Shown here: piece after piece, positions 12,685 to 25,690 of the stretch | Position numbering within the stretch: the stretch's first letter is position 1 | How the letters are laid out: each line of letters begins with the position of its first letter | Source of the DNA: Whitmania pigra | Lineage: Eukaryota > Annelida > Clitellata > Hirudinida > Haemopidae | DNA length: 64,000 bases | Assembly (NCBI GenBank): GCA_021613335.1 | Contig: JAJTWR010000308.1 | Span: 885,001 to 949,000, forward strand | Direction: 5' to 3' | Notes under the pieces: model-generated | Seen by the model: the letters and a program-made list of their open reading frames with translations, nothing else | Database searches by the model: none | What the model was told of the DNA's origin: nothing | Program-made: the position numbers and the translations under genes

Positions 12685-13088
12685 TGCTAAGCGGTCGATG
12701 TGATTAAAAGTTGATGAAAAACAAATAATTAAGTTTTAACCTTATTGAATTTTGAATTTTTAACATTTCATTTAATTTTAAATTAAATAAGTAAAGCAAC
12801 AAAAAGGACGACAAAAGAACTTGTTGCATCGAATATTTAGATACTGCTGCGTACCATGCTGTTTTAGATTGTTTGGATACTTGGATAGTTACTCAGCATA
12901 TTGTTCCGTTTTACTGACTGATTTTGGAATCTCAACTTGTTCCTATTTTAAAAGTTTTTAATTTGGCAGCAAATTTTTAACATGTTTAATAACATCTTTT
13001 AAATATTTAGGATTTTGTAATTGCCATGGAATTGTTCTCGAAAAAATGTTGAATATGATATAAGCATATATCAGTAAAGAATGTAATT
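12685..13088. other. Intergenic stretch between RING copy 2 and the START gene
   Basis: AT-rich; contains the 3' flank of the PCTP-like gene. No coding potential beyond antisense shadows and no defined repeat was seen. Confidence 0.4.
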
Positions 13089-14538
13089 CTAGTTGTAGTT
13101 GATGTTTATGCTCATAAACGGATTTTCTTTCTTCATCAGAAAGTCTGAATAATTTTCGCAAGCCCGCTGTAAAGATGTCAGTAAATTTGGCATTGTCCTC
13201 TGAAGGTAAAACTGTAACGATAATCATTGTTGGAGATTTGGGTAACAATGTGAGGTGTTATTATAGAACATAATAAAATTTTGGCTAGAGATGTAAATTG
13301 CTTTTTGCAGTTATGACAGATTTTAAGTCCAAATCATCCTAGTTATGCAATGGACTTTAATCAAATAAATAAATAAAATATATATGACAGATTTTATTAG
13401 CTGGAAGTTATTTATCGATCCTCAATTATCGATTACCTTAATTGCCCAATTGGTGCACCAAACAGGCAGCCTGTCACATCGGAAGCAGTATTGAACAAAA
13501 ACTGGCAAAATGAAATACGAACCTCAACATTTGGTTGCTTTTCTTAAATGATTTACATCAAATAAGAGCAAAGATTAAGAATGAATTATTGAATAATGAT
13601 TTAAAAAACAATTATTTTTGGATATAATGTTAATCTACCTATAATAATATGTATTAATTTGTAATGTTACTTTCATCAAAATTATGATTAACATCATAAA
13701 CACAAATGTCGAACAAGCGCAAATAAAAATAACCAAGAGATCCGTTGTTGTCGTCCGAAGTGGCAGCCAGGAAAATTTTGAATTCGTTCTTTTTGGATGA
13801 ATCTGGCGTATTTTCCACCCCTTCCTTCTCACAGACAAAAAACTTTTTTGACTGGAGATTCAGCTCCTTGTAACTCATGGTGACAATGAACTGTAGACGA
13901 ATATAGGAACCTACTTTGACAACTTCATTTACGTTGCTTAGTAGATGTTGTATCAAAATAAAACTAAGTATAAGAATTAATGGCTTGCTATCGTCATGGA
14001 AAATGTAAATTGTTAAACAATGATCAATTTTACATCTCGACTTTCTGAAGTGCAGGGAAGACAAATTTTACAAAAATAGCTCGATGAATTCGTCCTCGAT
14101 GCCTGCCTAACTTCTGTAAAAAGGAGAAAAATTACAAAAATAAGTAAAGTTATATTAAACAAAACGAAATTTATTTTTCCATTTTCTCTGACCCTTTAAG
14201 GTGGGATCCCAGGTTTTTTGGTAATCGATGTCTCTGTAGACCCTCATCAGGAGATCGGGGTCAATGTCTGCCAGCAAGCCATCAGCCCTGAAGCTGCATT
14301 CACCGCATAACTGTCAAAGATTATAATTGTTTTACTTGTAAATCTTCCTGTATTTCCCTCGTGTTTTAAAATTTATTGGTACAGATAAATTAATAAGTTG
14401 TCTAAGGAGCGAGATATATCTAAGATCCACCTTAGTCTTTCGACGATGTATAGCAAACCCATCGATTCTGACGATGTGCTCCCAATCGCCAATTTTGTTT
14501 GACGAACCGCTCTTGACAAGAAATGCGGCCTTGTGCAT
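13089..14538 (-). CDS. PCTP: START-domain lipid-transfer protein, PCTP/StARD2-like
   Basis: Six exons, right to left: 14431-14538, 14193-14310, 14034-14113, 13734-13890, 13437-13501, 13089-13199; 212 codons plus stop, matching the 214 residues of human PCTP. START landmarks in order: GDWEHIVRIDGFAIHRR; LMRVYRDIDYQKTWDP (the conserved Y-x-D-x-x-Y-x-x-x-W-D block); ICLPCTSESRD (the P-x-x-x-R-D segment); NNGSLVFVQYCF; LPVWCTNWAIK; MPNLLTSLQRACENY (C-terminal helix). The fold binds one lipid in a cavity; phosphatidylcholine is the PCTP ligand, but the ligand here is unproven. The central part (RDFIVTMSYKELNLQSKK) is diverged. The C-terminus runs about 20 residues past the last PCTP helix. The start at 14538 is preceded by an in-frame stop 13 codons upstream. 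Confidence 0.8.
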
Positions 14539-15037
14539 GTTCTTTTCTATCAGCTTGATAGAACAAAGGGTCTAACTCGATGTACTTTAAAACAAAGGAA
14601 GGGTTTGCATAGCCATTCTCCCAATAGTTTAATTTATTCTGATGATTTCAGTGGTTGATTGGAGCCCTAAAATAATTTTTATTTGTCGTTAAACAGCAGA
14701 ACCACTATTAGGTTATTTTAAGTCGATGTAAATAAAAACACAGAAATAACACTATTTATGACGTAAGGTCGCGTCGGAGTTGGGTTGAAGACTTTAATGA
14801 CGAAAATAACGACATTGATAACGATCCATTTCAAAAAGGCAATCGATTCAACAAAAACACGGTGAATAGAAGCGACAGAAACATAAAACCAAGGCACTGT
14901 AAATAAGGCTTATCGTTTCTTTGTGTGCCACATCATAAATACCAATATTATAATATTACCAATGTTACTAATACCACAATAGCAAAAAGAAATATAGTAT
15001 GTGATCATTTATTTATGAAATGTTGTGAAGTTAAATA
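14539..15037. other. Intergenic stretch between CSPP1-like 3' end and PCTP-like 5' end
   Basis: Both genes are on the minus strand, so this holds the CSPP1-like 3' UTR and the PCTP-like promoter. No open frame or repeat of note was seen. Confidence 0.4.
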
Positions 15038-18000
15038 CTACTGCGGCTGGCCAACAGGCTCTTCATCCATCTTTGAAAGCCTGCCACAGAAAATTTAAAA
15101 TTTAGAATAATCTTATTTTTAGTGCCAGATAACGATAAGCAGCATGTTCAAATTCTTAGGATGCACTGTAGGCTTCCAGGAAACTACAAGTACATTGAAC
15201 TCATTGAATCTTTGAATTAATACACCGAAAAGCCGTTCTTAGCGATGATATTAAGATTTTAAGAAACAGTTATAACCTCTGTGCACGTTCATTGGAGACA
15301 ATCTGCCATAATTCTTCCCCATTCTCAGGAGCGATTTCTTCCTCTGAAAATATTTCATCTCACAAATTAAATGCAACCGGATTATTCACAACTAAATGAG
15401 TTAATTTAAACTTCAATTTAATTTGAATAGCAAATCAAAGACGAACTTTTCAGCTGGCATGTCACTTTGTCATCGTGCAGTGAATTGCTGCGCCTCAAGG
15501 TGGTCGGCTGTGTTCAAATAGAAAACACTCGAAGGTTCACAAGCACACATACAAATTATTGCACACTAAGTGTTAAACATTTTATAATTAATCACCGTTG
15601 CAGGTTTTGAAGACATTTTGGGTAGAAACCCTGAACTCTTAGTGCTCAGCGTTGAAGGAGTAAAACAAACTTTACAAGAATTGAACTCTGAAAATTAAAC
15701 ACATTCTTTAAGGTCAAGCTTCATTTAAATTTCTAAGCATGTTTTCATTTAAAAAATTGATAGAATTTTGTAACAAAGTTGGTCACATCGCTGAACTGAT
15801 ATTTGAAGTGCAAATGTCATGAGAAGTGACATCAGACATTTTGCTAAATGCAAGATAAATTCTGCAAATATTGCAATAATGCAATAACCTGAACTACTGT
15901 TTGTGTGACTCAGACATGCATCTGATTCTTTGCTGTAGATATTGTTTATCGAATTTCGATTTTATTGAATGTAAAAATTTTAATGATAATTAAGAATATA
16001 TAAATAAAAGACATTTAGTGAACATAAATTGAATGAAAAAATATTAATATTTCATTCAAAAATTATAAGCATTCAACTCATAAAATTATCACATTAGCTA
16101 TCACATTAATCATCACTTGTATGTACCTGAATAGGTAGCCATAAAGAATATAAATTCATATTAACTATCACAAAAAAATTGATTGAATTTTGTAACAAAG
16201 TTGGTCACTGAACTGATATTTGAAGTGCAAATGTCATGAGAAGTGACATAAGACATTTTGTCATTCTATCAAAATCTAAGCTATAATATCTCTAATATCA
16301 TTCTAAGCAAAACCTTGTCTTTTGATCTGACTGGACACCCAAATCCTAAAAATCACAATTTGGTGTAAAACTTAGCAATTTGTTCGATGCAAAATATTTT
16401 CACTTAATAATTTCAATTATTTGTAAAATTATTTAAATACTTCCATAAAATAAAAAGAATTATGAAAAGATGATGGCAGACATGAAATTGGCCATCCTGT
16501 TCTTCTTGCAATTTTGCAGTCATTCGTGTCAAACAACTTTTCTCAGTTTTTCTCTTAACATTTGAGCCTGGTCAAATTGATTTGGAACGTCTTAAATTAT
16601 ATGTTTAAATCCAAGAATAAGCAATAATTAATTTTCATTTAATTTTCTGATGAAAATGTTGATTACGATAATGATGATGATTATGATTATCATTATCAAC
16701 AAACATGTCCGATGTCTCCTTGTGGAAGGAACTGGTGATCTTTCAGCGCCATCACTCTTTGAAAAAAGATTTACGCACACAAAATTAATTCAAATCATGT
16801 AATTGTATTTTTAAGTAAAAAAGTCAAAACAAATTAATGGCTAAATGAAAATAAGGAAAACCAACCATCACTAAATTCTTTTCATCAGTTATCGGAGGAT
16901 TCCTCTCAACAGGATCAATCTAAAGTTACATGTGATTGCAATGTAAAGTAAACTAACAAACATATTTCATGCATCCACAAATACAGTTGTTTATCATCAC
17001 TTGTCATTAAATTTCTACTCCTGCAAACTCCACTTTTTAAATGGAATAAAAATTACGAATGCTTTTAAAACATATTCAATAAATTACCAGAGGCAGTTTG
17101 AGCCTATTCTTTCTCCTCTTCCTCATCTCTCGTTCTTCGATTGATCTCCTCCTGTCCATCTTCCTTCGTTCTTCGAACAGTAATTCATCCTCCATGGTTT
17201 CATGTTCTTTGTTTTCTCTCATTTCCTGCCTTTTGGCTTCAATCTGTTGTTGAAGCATCGTTTTAACCACTATTATTTAAGTTTTATAATAGAAATATTT
17301 ACAACTATTGCCTGATATGTAATTGTAATTTACATTTAGAATGAAAAGTGCTTAAAAATTTACAGACATCTGCAACAAGTCAACATAATGATAATCATTC
17401 CTACCTGGTTCAAAAGTTCATCTAAATATTGCAACCTTCTGATTTTGTCATATTCCTCCTGAAGTACAAGATAATTGCTGATTACCTTAAATTCATTATT
17501 ACATATCCATTTCATTTAATGCTTCCATAACACGTTTCCTTTAAAATCATTAGCCGCTGCAAAAGTGAAACAAAATTTTAATCTTGCTTTTAACCTTTTC
17601 ATTGTCAGACTCCACTGAAGGTTTGAGTAACCTGCCCTCATTGACCTCTCTGCCTTTTCTCATTTCTTTCTCTTCTTGCATTCTTAACAGCTCGAGGTCT
17701 GCTAATTTCTCTTGCTCCTTTCTTAAAAAGTCCACTTCCTCTTTTAGTCTCATCTGAAAATAAACAAAACATGATTAATTTTTTTTATTTTCAATTTCTA
17801 ACCAAAAAGCTTGTTATTATTTTGACAACTTTATAGAACTATATTTTTTTAAAAATTAAAATCTCCAGCCTGTTCAAGCAGTTCTGCCTTGTATTTCAGG
17901 TTGTTAATCTTGTCTTTTTCGATCTGTTAATTTAATATTTAGTTTTGCATCAGTAACTTCATCTAAAATCAGTGGATTTAAAAAAACAATTGAAACCTTG

Positions 18001-21000
18001 AGTTTGTTGATTTCATTAATTTGGTCTTTCAGTCTTCCTCCAAGGATTCCTGGTTGAGAACTTTGAGAAAAAAGTCCAAACGTCCGTTCGTTCCTTTTCA
18101 CCATTTCCTCCTCGTCCAACAAATCCCTTTGCTTCTCTTCCATCTCCAACTGCCTTCTCATGCTCATCTAATTTCAGAACAATATAAAAAGTTAAATAAT
18201 GTAAAAAAAGTTAAATAATGTAAAAAAAGTTAAATAATGTAAAAAATGTTAAATAATGTAAAAAAAGTTAAATAACGTGAAAATAATGTAATAAATATGC
18301 AATTAAAAAAAATCTATCAAAGAACCTGGTTTATTAACTCCATCTGATATTCAAGATCTGGTGATTCCTTCACTAACTGTAACAAAAATCATGCAATGAA
18401 CATTACATGTGAATGTAAATGGTATGTAAATAATAATTAATTATATAGATTTTTATAATTTTCCTCTACAACCCTATTACATTATTAATAACCACAATAA
18501 ATTCAACTTACAACTTTAATTATCAAAATCCTGCATATAATACTGAATGAAGAATACTGTTCCATTGACAAAATTACAAGAGCAACCAAGATTTATAAAA
18601 AGTCGCATAAAAATAAAAAAATCATTTTTATGACCATGCCAACCTGTGATCTTCTTCTCCTGGCTTGCATGTCCAGATGTGGTTTCATTTTCTTTTCCTC
18701 CTGCAATTTCAGCAACTCCTCATCCAATTCCAATTCCCGCAATCTTTCTTCGATGAGTTTCTGTTGCTTCAGTCTTATCTGTTTGCAAGCAGCAGATATT
18801 AAAAGCAGAGGCCACTAAGCATGTAATGCAGTATTAACAAACAGCAACAATTAAATAGCAAACAAGTAAATAGACAATTAAATAATATACTATTATTGGG
18901 AGTACAGTTACCTGTTCCAACAATTCCTCCTGAAGTCTGAATTCATTCAGTTTTTCGTTCTCATCCTAAAATTACAATTGTGCCCAGTAATTAATTAATT
19001 AATACATTCTTCATTTATTTTTTATTTTCATGGTTTACGCATTTATCAAGCAAAATCATTTTAATTCCATTTGTTCATCCTTCTGTTTGCATATAATTGT
19101 TACTAGGATCTAATGCGATATTTGTGTTGGTTTAAAATAAATGTAACATGAACAAATGCATATTGTGCCTCTCACAGCACATTACAACCTGACTTAAATC
19201 CAACTTTTTGAAACCTCGCAAGGTCCTCAATTGGAGCTCCTGTTGAAGTTTTTCATCTTTTTCTTGAGACTGCCTCATCATTTCTTCGTCCTCTAAAAAA
19301 CTTTTTTTCCTTTCAATTTCTTCCAATCTTCGTTTGAAATCAATCTGTTTCAAATGTTTACTCCAAATAATAAAATAATGCAGCAAAATTTAGAAATAAG
19401 CAAGAGTTAGATTTGATTTGTAAAATATTTCTTAGCAATTATGCTATTTATTCATGTAATTCTTAAAAAGTCTTTAGAACTATTGGTTAATAGGATTACC
19501 AATTTCTTCTTATATTAAAATAAGATTGTCATGATAAGTTAAAAGAATATAAAAATTAAATACCTTTAAAACTTAGTTATAGAAAATGATCGCACAATTA
19601 TTCCTTTAATTACCTGATCCAGTAGCTCTTCTTGATATTTTAAAATGTCGATCACTGGTTTCCTTGCCTGAAAATAAAAATAGAACTGTCTTAACTATAA
19701 CACTTTAAGCATTTTCTGTTCCCATTTTAAGATAATCTTTAGATTCTTGTGATTCAAATGAAATTATGTAAAAATTGTGTAAAATCCTTAAAAATATGAT
19801 GACCTGCAGTTTAATGGGTTCGACAAACTTGATGTGTTCCTTCATTTCTTCTTGTTCCTTTTCATATTTCATCCTTCGTTCTTCCTGCCTCCTCAGCATC
19901 ATCACCTCCTCCTCCAGTTGTTCTTTCATCTCTTTTTCCTTCATTTGTTTCTTCAACTGGATCTGTTATGTAACATCTGCTATGTAACAGATTATCAACA
20001 CCCTTCATACATTCATCAACTATCATCATCACCATCATGAACCATCACTGTCACAGGAAATTAGGTCCCTTACTTGCTCCAGAAGCTCTCTCTGGTACTT
20101 AAGCACTAAATACTTCTCTCTTTCTAGTTTCTGAATGAAACAAATACTTTACAATTCAAATCCTTTACTAATTAATATTATTATTATTATTATTATTAAT
20201 TTTAACTAAAACTAATTTCACTTTTAATCTTTCTTCCTCCTGCAACTTCCTGTTGATTTCTTCTTGCTCTTGTTGAAATTTCCTTTCCTGATCTTCAATT
20301 TGTTTCATAAATTTTACTTCCTCCAATTTCTCCTTCTCCTTTTCTGCCTTGAGTTTCTCCTGCTTGCATTTTATCTAAATTGGTAAATAATGTTCTCGTG
20401 TTCTCGCACATGGAATTGGCTATTGAAATGTTTAGACAATCACAAGGATTGCTTACGCTATGTGAAGCATAATGAATTGATGCAATGATTCATCAAATAT
20501 CTACATTCATATCAAAATTCAAAAGTGCATACTTGCTCCAGTAAGTCCTCCTGGTACTTCAACCTGCTTTGTTTTTCATATTCTGACTAATCAGAAGCAT
20601 ATCTATTTAACAAACAAAAATAATGCTCCAATAATGCAAGCATCCAAATAAAATCCACACCAATGGTTGTCCAAATATCCCGTGACCTCCCCTGGCAAAG
20701 CTTCCGCCGGTGTATTTTATTTGTGGAAGATTGGAGCATGAATCGTGTCTGAGACTCGAGTGACAATCTTTAAATTTCCGTACGAGTGCTTCTTTTGCGT
20801 CCGAAGTTGAAATGTTACTAAAGATCTCCTTAAATGGAACTTGATGACTCCGAGGAAATTCTTGAGGGGCTGTGCATCAAACAAAATATTTTGTTGGTCT
20901 GAATAATAAGTTGAATAGAATTAAAATTTCAAATTTAATTTCTAAATTTAACCCTTTGATTGTTTTTCTTCCAACTTTATCAGGTTCTCACTCTTTCTGA

Positions 21001-21672
21001 TCACTGAAAAATATTCAAGAAAAGTCGTGTTTTCTCTTTATTCTATTTTCCGTTTAATTTATAAATTAATATTTAAATTACAAAAAATATATATATAAAT
21101 TCACACTTAACCTGCGTTGCAATGAAAGTTCAACCCAATCTTACTTATAAACATCTACTACATCACCATTATCATGACTGAGAATGGAATAGTCATCATC
21201 ATCTTCTTCATTAAAGACTTACTGATGATATTTCCATAAACATCCCTCAGTGGAACACCTGGATGACATTGCAGGTGGTCCATTTTCTTCTGCAGCCTGC
21301 ACAAGAAAACATTATTCACGTTATTTATAAATAACATATTTAGTCATTTTATGCTAATTTAAGATAAAAACCCATTTTTATAAGCAAGAATAATGATTAT
21401 TATTAAACACAAAAAATTAATATTACTATTAAATATTCCATAATTATCTAAATGGTGCTTCCTTGCACTCTCCTTGGCAAGGATGGAATAGACCTTAATG
21501 GTCCTATACCACATAAGGCACAATCACTCACTGATTGTCTAAGTCTTTTTCCTTGTACTTTCTCATTCTGTCAATCTGCATCTGCATCAGTGTTAAATTC
21601 ACATTTGTGACACTCATTTAATTAGAAATTCATAACATATATACTAAATAAAATTATTAATATATTAATAAG

Positions 21673-21708
<36 letters not shown>

Positions 21709-24240
21709 TAATATATATATTTATTACATAATATTAATAATATATATAATATATATTATGTAATATATTATATTATGTAATATATTATATTTTATATATT
21801 ATTAATAATTAATTATATATTATATTATTAACATATAATATTATATTATTATATATTATATTATTATATATATTATATTATTAATATTATATTATTATTA
21901 TTATAATTAATTAATAATAATAATTATATATACAATATTAAATTATTAAATATAATATTATTAATAATAATTATATATAATTAATTATAATTAATAAATA
22001 ATAATAATAATAATATAATATATATTTATTACATAATATTAATAATATTACTTAATATATATTATATATTAATATTATTATTATTAATATTGTAACAATA
22101 ATAAATTACGGTAATTAACAATTAATTACCTGCTTCAAGAGTTCCTGTTGATAAATCTTCTTCTTAATATGTGCAATTTCATGGTCTTCATTATCCTGAG
22201 GTAAAATGGAAATTCTGAAAAAGTTCCAATTCACCACTTTAGGACTCAATAGAATTCATTTTAAAAATATAATTTGATTTCTCGAATAAGTTTCAAAAAA
22301 TGTTAGTAAAAGAATTAAATTATCCATTGGATGTAATAATATTAATACTGATTATTAAAAACCTTGATGAAGTTTCATATTGGTGCTGAGTTGTGGATAC
22401 ATTTATGATAGGAAGACCATTCTCATTAATACCCATGCTGGGGTTACTGACGTCTGCCATTCATTTTAAATTATTTTAACTCATATATGAAAACATTTCC
22501 TTTTCTTTGAGAGGGCAAATAATCTGTATTGTATTATTGCTTGTATGTCTTCTAAAATAGATTACTTTTATCATTGTTAACATTATGTAGGTTTAACATA
22601 TCTAATTATTTAGAAATACACCAATACATGAATTTCTTAATTAATGCATTGTATGTCATCACAATTTTCCTAATGCCAACAAATGATACCTATTAAGATC
22701 CTATTCCTTCAAAAGCTTCATCAGTAGAATTAAATAATTTTGCTAAATGCCTTTTGTCAAATTTTTTATGTAAAATATATTATTTTAATTATGATAACCT
22801 CCTTTATTCCCATCTTCAGAAGATACTGAACATCTGAAATTTTTCAGTAGAAAAAATTTCAATCTTAATTTAGTTAAACATTGAACATTTGTAATAAAAA
22901 TTAGAATATCTGAAGTAACAGCTAGGATGCAAAAATTTTCATCATTATTGAGGTCAAATACTAACAATGAATATGTTTTGTGAGCCCCCTCAGAAAATTG
23001 TTCATCTCTTCTCAGGGGTGCATTAATCTGACAAAAACATGATTATTAAATTAACTCGTAATTACAAACAAGGAAAGTTATTTATTGTAGAAATTTAAAA
23101 TTCAAACCACAATGTTTGTAATATAAATTTGGCATAGTGTAACTGTAATGGATCAAAATTAATCAAATTAAAGCCAAAGTTTTAAAATTTACTATTTCTC
23201 AAGTTAGCAATGGTTAAATGAATAATATTGCAACACAAATAAATTTTGCACAGCATCAAAAAATTCCATGAAGTGTGGGCCATAATTAATTCAACTAGCA
23301 TTTGTTATAAAGTACAAAATGTTAGATTTTAAATCAATGATGAATCTCTATACCTGATCATCTTGGTCTCTTGTTGAACTGTGTAATCTATGTGCAACAA
23401 TTCAATAATAATAATTTATTAATAATTCAACAATTAATTAAGCCATAAAAATAGTTTAATCACATAATAAATTATAAGCAATAATAACAATTCCAAAAAT
23501 TTTTTGTTTAATGTTGATAAAATTCTCTGCTAGAAAATAACAGAACAATTTTAACAAGGAAGCAAAAAGCCAGGCATGTACTTGCAATCCCTCATTGCTT
23601 CCAAGTGCCCAGCATGTGATCCATCAGATAAAAATTTTCTAAACCAACTACTAAATTTGAACAATTATAGACATTAAAAACCTTTTTAAGAATATTAATA
23701 CTAAAATAGTAATCCAGAATATCACTTGTGTGTTTGAGTTGTTGGTATGGGACATTCGTTGACGTTATTCAATTGACAAGTTTCCTATTTTAACAAAAAT
23801 ATTCTACATGTTAAACTTCATCTCTTGGCTAAGATATGGATGGTAAATTAATTTAATCACATAAAATTTAAAAAAATTCTTCCTCAAACAAGCTTAACTA
23901 TAAATTAAATGTGACCATCATCAAATTTAATTTTTTACATTCGTTGACATTCCAATTTTTTGCTCCTAGATATTCTGGATCGCTTCCTACAAAATATTTG
24001 ACATTCATTCTAAACTTTGAATTTGTATTACAGAATTTTCATTGCAAAACAAACATAAAACAGATCATTGCAGGCCAATGCCTGGAAATATATTTAGATA
24101 AGTATTAGATAAGATAAGTATCGAACAAAATCTCTACTAATGGTTTGGCACACCTTCAGATGCAAATTTAAAAAAAAATGAAAATATTTAATAGCAATTT
24201 CAGACTGCTTACAAGGCTTGAAGATGTTAAAATCGGCGCT
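15038..24240 (-). CDS. CSPP1: CSPP1-like centrosomal coiled-coil protein, about 870 residues, 5' end open
   Basis: Exons right to left: 24213-24240 (uncertain), 23726-23784, 23582-23638, 23354-23387, 22966-23027, 22363-22446, 22130-22214, 21532-21575, 21223-21296, 20953-21003, 20661-20869, 20533-20586, 20222-20374, 20074-20130, 19804-19962, 19614-19667, 19189-19344, 18912-18965, 18644-18778, 18326-18376, 17997-18167, 17870-17923, 17595-17753, 17405-17458, 17088-17243, 16866-16919, 16705-16756, 15596-15669, 15447-15507, 15277-15343, 15038-15080. Nearly all junctions are GT-AG and in phase. VPLRDVYGNII resembles the APLRDAKGNLI block of human CSPP1, and GGSFARGGHGIFGQP its SPFARGNVFGEP block. 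The middle is a charged coiled coil with repeated KYQ-x-ELLEQ units. CSPP1 binds microtubules at centrosomes and cilia. An ATG at 22460 (MADVSNPSMG) could be an alternative start. Weak points: exon 17870-17923 has a GC donor, and the junction 16705/15669 is a guess. Confidence 0.68.
15751..16260 (+). repeat. Direct repeat pair (about 90 bp) in a CSPP1-like intron
   Basis: Copies at 15751-15843 and 16174-16260 are about 90 percent identical by eye, sharing GATATTTGAAGTGCAAATGT and TGAGAAGTGACAT. The second copy lacks five bases (CATCG). They lie 330 bases apart in the intron between exons 16705-16756 and 15596-15669. No terminal repeats or coding sequence mark them as a known element. Confidence 0.85.
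18191..18285 (+). repeat. 19-bp minisatellite, five copies, in a CSPP1-like intron
   Basis: Unit GTTAAATAATGTAAAAAAA starts at 18191, 18210, 18229, 18248 and 18267. The first two copies are identical, the third and fourth differ at one or no base, and the fifth has drifted. It lies just upstream (in gene sense) of exon 17997-18167. Confidence 0.92.
21640..22110. repeat. Almost pure A/T block with TAATAA runs and palindromes
   Basis: About 450 bases contain hardly any G or C. Two near-identical stretches, each an ATA/ATT microsatellite followed by TTTATTACATAATATTAATA, start near 21677 and 22002 and bracket many self-complementary TATAATATAT-type segments. It occupies the intron between exons 22130-22214 and 21532-21575 of the CSPP1-like gene. 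Assembly copy number is uncertain. Confidence 0.85.
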
Positions 24241-24678
24241 GTTGGTGGAATAAAGTTGATATTTTTAGCTCACCATAGTGACGAGTTAAAAATGTTTTTT
24301 TACTTGATGCCACCGTTCTGAAACTTAAATGTATTAAACTTATCTTTTGTCTGATAAAACCTTAATGCAGCATTTCTAAATATTTTCCTGTTTAAGACTA
24401 ACAAGCTATTATTAAACATAAATAATTTAGGTAACTAGCAAGGTAGGCACCAATTAATCAAAATTCTTTAAAAGCTTTATTTGATACTGTAGTAGTAAGG
24501 ATACTTCAACTAACATTTTGTCGTTTTCTGGATGAGTGTATTATTAATTAAATGAATATTATTTAATCCTGGAGGGGGAACTTTGAATGATTTTCGAGGC
24601 AGTGACATTAGAATCTTGACCACTGCATTCAACGCCTCTTGATAGTGATGAAGAGTTTTATCACTGATATTTGCAAGA

Positions 24679-24775
24679 ACGTCATTTCTTTTTCCAGGGG
24701 GGCAAACACTCGCACAACTTGAGGAGACGACCTTTTTTGCTTCTAGTCAAAATTCAGGGAGGGGGCCAGCCCTCT
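24679..24775 (+). repeat. Dispersed repeat family, copy A
   Basis: Begins AACGTCATTT, then a G run, CAAACACTCGCACAACTTGA, GAGACGACCTTTTTT and AAATTCAGGGAGGGGG. It matches copy B at 25579 over its whole length and copy C near 61933 more weakly. It has a G-rich edge on both sides and no coding frame. Confidence 0.7.
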
Positions 24776-25578
24776 TAAACATGAGATGACATTTGTTTAC
24801 GTCTAGTTTAAAATTAAGGAAAGCAACCCCTCTTCCAAATTAACATCCCTGGAGCTCTCTGAGCAGGGAAGTGCAATATTTAATGTTTATTTATTTGTTC
24901 GAATTGAGATGAAGGCGGCTAGGCGACGCCCGATCTCACAGGAACACTCAATAATCTGATGAGCAAGCTGCAAAACATCTTCTGGTTTGAAAATCATCAG
25001 CTTACCAATACCATCTGAGAAGATGTTCTGAATCAGTCACCTAGAGAGAAAAGAGGATTGAGCCTTGCCAAAAACCAGCTGAGACTCCATCAATTTGTTT
25101 GTTTTCGGCCAGTAAGATATAATCTCACCCACCCAGGTACCACCGGTCCACCCGAATGATTTTTTAGTCTTATTAGGATTACCTCATGATCGACAAGGTC
25201 GCCGAGCGTTCTAAGGGCTACTCCAATACTTTTTACAAGTTGTGAAATGCAGTGATGAAAATTTTTGCCAGCCAGTTCAAAGCTCGTACTTTGAAATTGC
25301 TTCGCAGGCATTCATTATGTTATCAATTCTATTTGACCAAGGTTTTTCAGTTTTTCGTAAAGATGTCAATTATGTTTAACATAATTTCGATGGAAAAATT
25401 CTTCCTCAAACATTACCTCACCCAAAACTCAAATGACGAATTTCGTTTTGGATATCTAACAATTGTTGTCACTGGTGAGGGAATGAGTCGAAAATTGCTT
25501 TGAACTTGTTGACGCAATGGATGGACTATCTCTAACAAGTAGAAACTATAGAATTACATTGCTTTATCGGTAGAGAGT

Positions 25579-25690
25579 AACGTCATTTTAGTTTTTTTTC
25601 AGTAGGGGCAGACCCTCGCATAACTTGAAGAGGTGACCTTTTTTTTTCTAAAGTCAGGGGGGCTTAGACTCCAGCAAGAGTCGGGGGCTC
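25579..25690 (+). repeat. Dispersed repeat family, copy B
   Basis: Same order as copy A: AACGTCATTT, AGTAGGGGCAGACCCTCGCA, TAACTTGAAGAGGTGACC, a T run, then AAAGTCAGGGGGGC. It may be the end of a low-copy DNA transposon, but neither inverted repeats nor target duplications could be defined. Confidence 0.7.
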
